From Humulus lupulus (lineage: Eukaryota > Streptophyta > Magnoliopsida > Rosales > Cannabaceae), in NCBI RefSeq assembly GCF_963169125.1, contig NC_084796.1:214089948-214153947 (forward strand): 64,000 bases of DNA, given 5' to 3'. Below the pieces are notes generated by a model. It searched no databases. It worked only from the letters and a program-made list of their open reading frames with translations, and was not told the DNA's origin. A program made the position numbers and the translations under genes. Positions 57,490 through 64,000 of the stretch are shown piece after piece (within the stretch, counting starts at the first letter, position 1; each line of letters begins with the position of its first letter).

Positions 57490-57979
57490 CCTAGGTTACA
57501 GATCCGGAAGGAAGAAGGGAGAGAGGTTAGGGAAGATTAACAGATTGCCATGGATTCAGCCTCTCGAAGAGCCAGTGGTGGCCTTTTTGAAGAGCATTAC
57601 AAAGGAATCATGCCCCGGAACTCTGTCTACGTGACTTCGTCATCGCTGGTGCTTTCCTCAGAGAAAGGGCCGTGGATTGTGGAGTTCATAAGCTCCGGGA
57701 GTACAACAATGTTGGGAAACGATATGAAGATATCCAGTTTTGGGTCAAAGGCAGTGAGAAGAATGAATTGTCAAAGCATGCAATATGCACTTTGTAGCTG
57801 TTCCAATTTTTGCAATAAGTATTTGGTGCATTAAACTTATCTCTTAATGATTGTTACATTGATGATTGAACTGAGAGTTTGGAGTTGTTTCTCAGTTTTC
57901 ATTTCCATCACTACAATGAGGAATATTGTATTGGTTGGCTTCTAATCTGGTTGTGTTCTTGTTCTTAAAAAACAAAAAA
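57490..57979 (+). pseudogene. QCR9: Processed pseudogene of cytochrome b-c1 complex subunit 9 (QCR9)
   Basis: ATG at 57550 opens a QCR9-like reading: SGGLFEEHYKGIMPRNSVYV. A one-base loss near 57637 shifts the frame. The continuation in the next frame keeps VIAGAFLRERAVDCGVHKL and NNVGKRYEDI, and more small changes near 57734 and 57750 destroy the C-terminus. QCR9 is a small single-span subunit of mitochondrial complex III. Here it is one intronless block with 5'-UTR-like and 3'-UTR-like flanks, and it ends in an A-rich tract at 57967-57979 that looks like a decayed poly(A) tail. These are hallmarks of a retrotransposed mRNA copy. I could not identify flanking target duplications. Family assignment is from the conserved N-terminal half. 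Confidence 0.82.
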
Positions 57980-58783
57980 TGAGCCACAAGGGTCTTTACA
58001 TGGTATATTCAAACACACTTTAAAATGCATAAATCTGTTAATGCCTCTTAGAACAATGAAGTGTTCTTGGAAGAACGAGGCTTATAATTAAAGTTCTGAA
58101 ACATTGTTTCAAAAGAACATTAGAGCATGCATAATAGTATCCAAATTAAAATTCCTCCATGGAATTACAGATGTTATAACAATCAAATCATTGAAGGTTA
58201 CAAATTTATCATCCTTCAAGAAAAGTAGATACAAAATCCAGTCTCTCTGCCTAGGAAGACTTCACAGTTCACAATTAACACACAAAAGCAGTCAAAATAG
58301 AGCCAAAGATAATGTCACTAATGGCCCTTATATAAGTAGGTCTTAATCTATACTCAGACAACTACACTAGTCAGCTCCGTAGTCGGCACTTGACTATCCG
58401 TACCATAATCTCAGAAGAAATAGTTACAATTTGTAAATGAACAGGGAAGAAGAAAACAACTTCCAAAATTTTGGGTCTTGCCTGAGCTATGGTACAAATT
58501 CTCTGTGCTTATCATCATTTCTTATTTAATCTGCGTCTCATTTTTTTTTTCCTTTTTTTTTAAATAATCAAATCACCATCAGTTTTCAGCCCACAAACTC
58601 ACATCCTATCGCTCTCCAGCACTTCACTGAATATGTCATCGTTCTAAGAACAAGTAAAATAGCCAATAAAAGCCTATACTACATGGAGTTATAGGAGGTA
58701 GCAACATAATTTAAAGTAATTGATGCATACCTCGGTAATGTGAGCCAACAATGTTACATCCTTTAAACATATAAGAAATGCTT

Positions 58784-63145
<4,362 letters not shown>

Positions 63146-63366
63146 TTTTTTTATTCTGTGGTATTTGTATTAGTATGGACTAAAAGAATTACTATAAATT
63201 GTTCCACTTTTCAGAAAAGGGGGAAAAAATTCATTAATTTCTATAGACTGTGTACAGAAGAATTTTTCAAACAAATAATTTTCCCGAGAAAAATTGCGCT
63301 TGTAAAAGCTGTCACCCACTTATGACCAGTATGCAATCTTCCACTGATTTCCACAAGAAAAAAAAC

Positions 63367-63571
63367 CTGCAACAGAAATTATAACTATGAATCTAAACAA
63401 GGAAAAGCACTTTATCTCCATGGAAAAAGAAAAAAAAAACACATACGAAACCACACAAGCTCAGACAATCACACCCAATCGCCCAAAACAGCTTCTACAA
63501 CTTGATCCGATTAAACTATGAATGAATTTAATCATCACACAAATTGAATATTAAAAAAGTGAAAAAATTAC
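63367..63571 (-). other. Probable 5'-UTR intron of CDKD
   Basis: On the minus strand a TCTCTG|GTAATTTT donor at 63571 and a TTGCAG acceptor ending at 63367 bracket 205 T-rich bases. They lie between the start codon and the presumed transcription start in the 63600-63750 region. No upstream ATG in good context was noted in the spliced leader. Confidence 0.5.
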
Positions 63572-63572
63572 C

Positions 63573-64000
63573 AGAGAAATTCGGGGAAGACGCTGTGGAA
63601 CCCTAGTGTGAGACAACTATAAAATGGGAGCTGAAAAGCGCGGAGAGAAGTAGAGAGGGAAAGAGCAATGCGATATGAGATTGGGAATGGGATTTGGATT
63701 GGGATTGGGATTGAGCTTGGAGAAGTGGATTTTGCCCTAAAAATCAAATTAAAATGGTGCAGGAAGGGAAAGCAAGGTCCATAGCCGCAGTGTTTAGTCG
63801 GAACGGGAATGAAAACCAGAACCACTGCACTCAAAAATCTATAATTATAATAATTTCAAAAGAAAAAAACTATTATAATAAAAATAATAAAATATAAGAA
63901 AAGTTTTATAAAAAACCAAGGTGGAGCTGAAATGTTATTTTCACTGACCAATAAAAAATTTGCTTCTATTTCATTTTTTTAAAAATAAAATAAATTAGTA
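63573..64000 (-). promoter_or_regulatory. CDKD leader and promoter region
   Basis: The purine-rich leader (63573-63720 as seen on the plus strand) contains GGATTGGGATTGGGATTG repeats. Beyond about 63840 the sequence becomes AT-rich to the window end. No clear TATA box is evident, which is common for plant cell-cycle genes. Confidence 0.35.

Overview
This is a window of flowering-plant nuclear DNA, most likely from a eudicot. It is AT-rich and has GT-AG introns, a plant-type CDKD kinase, a plant C2H2/EAR repressor and plant-specific Tat-lineage LTR retrotransposons. I cannot name the genus from the sequence alone. No RNA gene, CRISPR array or bacterial-style operon is visible.

Left three quarters (1-48053): nested transposable elements. 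Positions 1-3669 hold the 5' end of a minus-strand, copia-like or LARD-like element with a long LTR. A remnant of a second LTR (3670-4431) and an unassigned stretch follow. Element A (about 4965-14515) is a minus-strand Ty3/gypsy Tat-type element that has lost gag and its 5' LTR. It is fused, through an 8-bp microhomology, to the truncated 3' LTR of element B (14512-48053), a related minus-strand element. B's gag is split by two CACTA transposons placed only 43 bp apart: CACTA1 (24516-29066, TSD TGC) and CACTA2 (29110-44739, TSD TAC). CACTA2 is itself split by element C (31539-43618, TSD ATATG), a younger minus-strand Tat element. Removing the insertions in order restores continuity at each level, so the relative order of events can be read. 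A, B and C share one layout: gag-pol on the minus strand; on the plus strand an intron-containing antisense accessory ORF just inside the 3' LTR, with a TATA-like box ahead of it; and a tandem-repeat block between that ORF and the end of pol.

Most notable content: CACTA1 carries intron-bearing fragments of three unrelated host genes in one orientation, namely a PP2C protein phosphatase, an aspartate aminotransferase and the PIWI domain of an ARGONAUTE. Element C has a 5' LTR rebuilt as a 397-bp near-palindrome that still ends in a correct LTR terminus and TSD. Its polyprotein frame is broken only by three TGA codons.

Right quarter (48054-64000): ordinary host DNA. It holds a ZAT-type two-finger C2H2 repressor gene (52502-53563, +), a processed pseudogene of the cytochrome bc1 subunit QCR9 with a decayed poly(A) tail (about 57490-57979, +), and a complete seven-exon CDKD CDK-activating kinase gene (58784-63145, -). 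The last CDKD exon lies about 1.6 kb beyond an apparent in-frame stop. A foldback/MITE-like insertion sits in the last CDKD intron.
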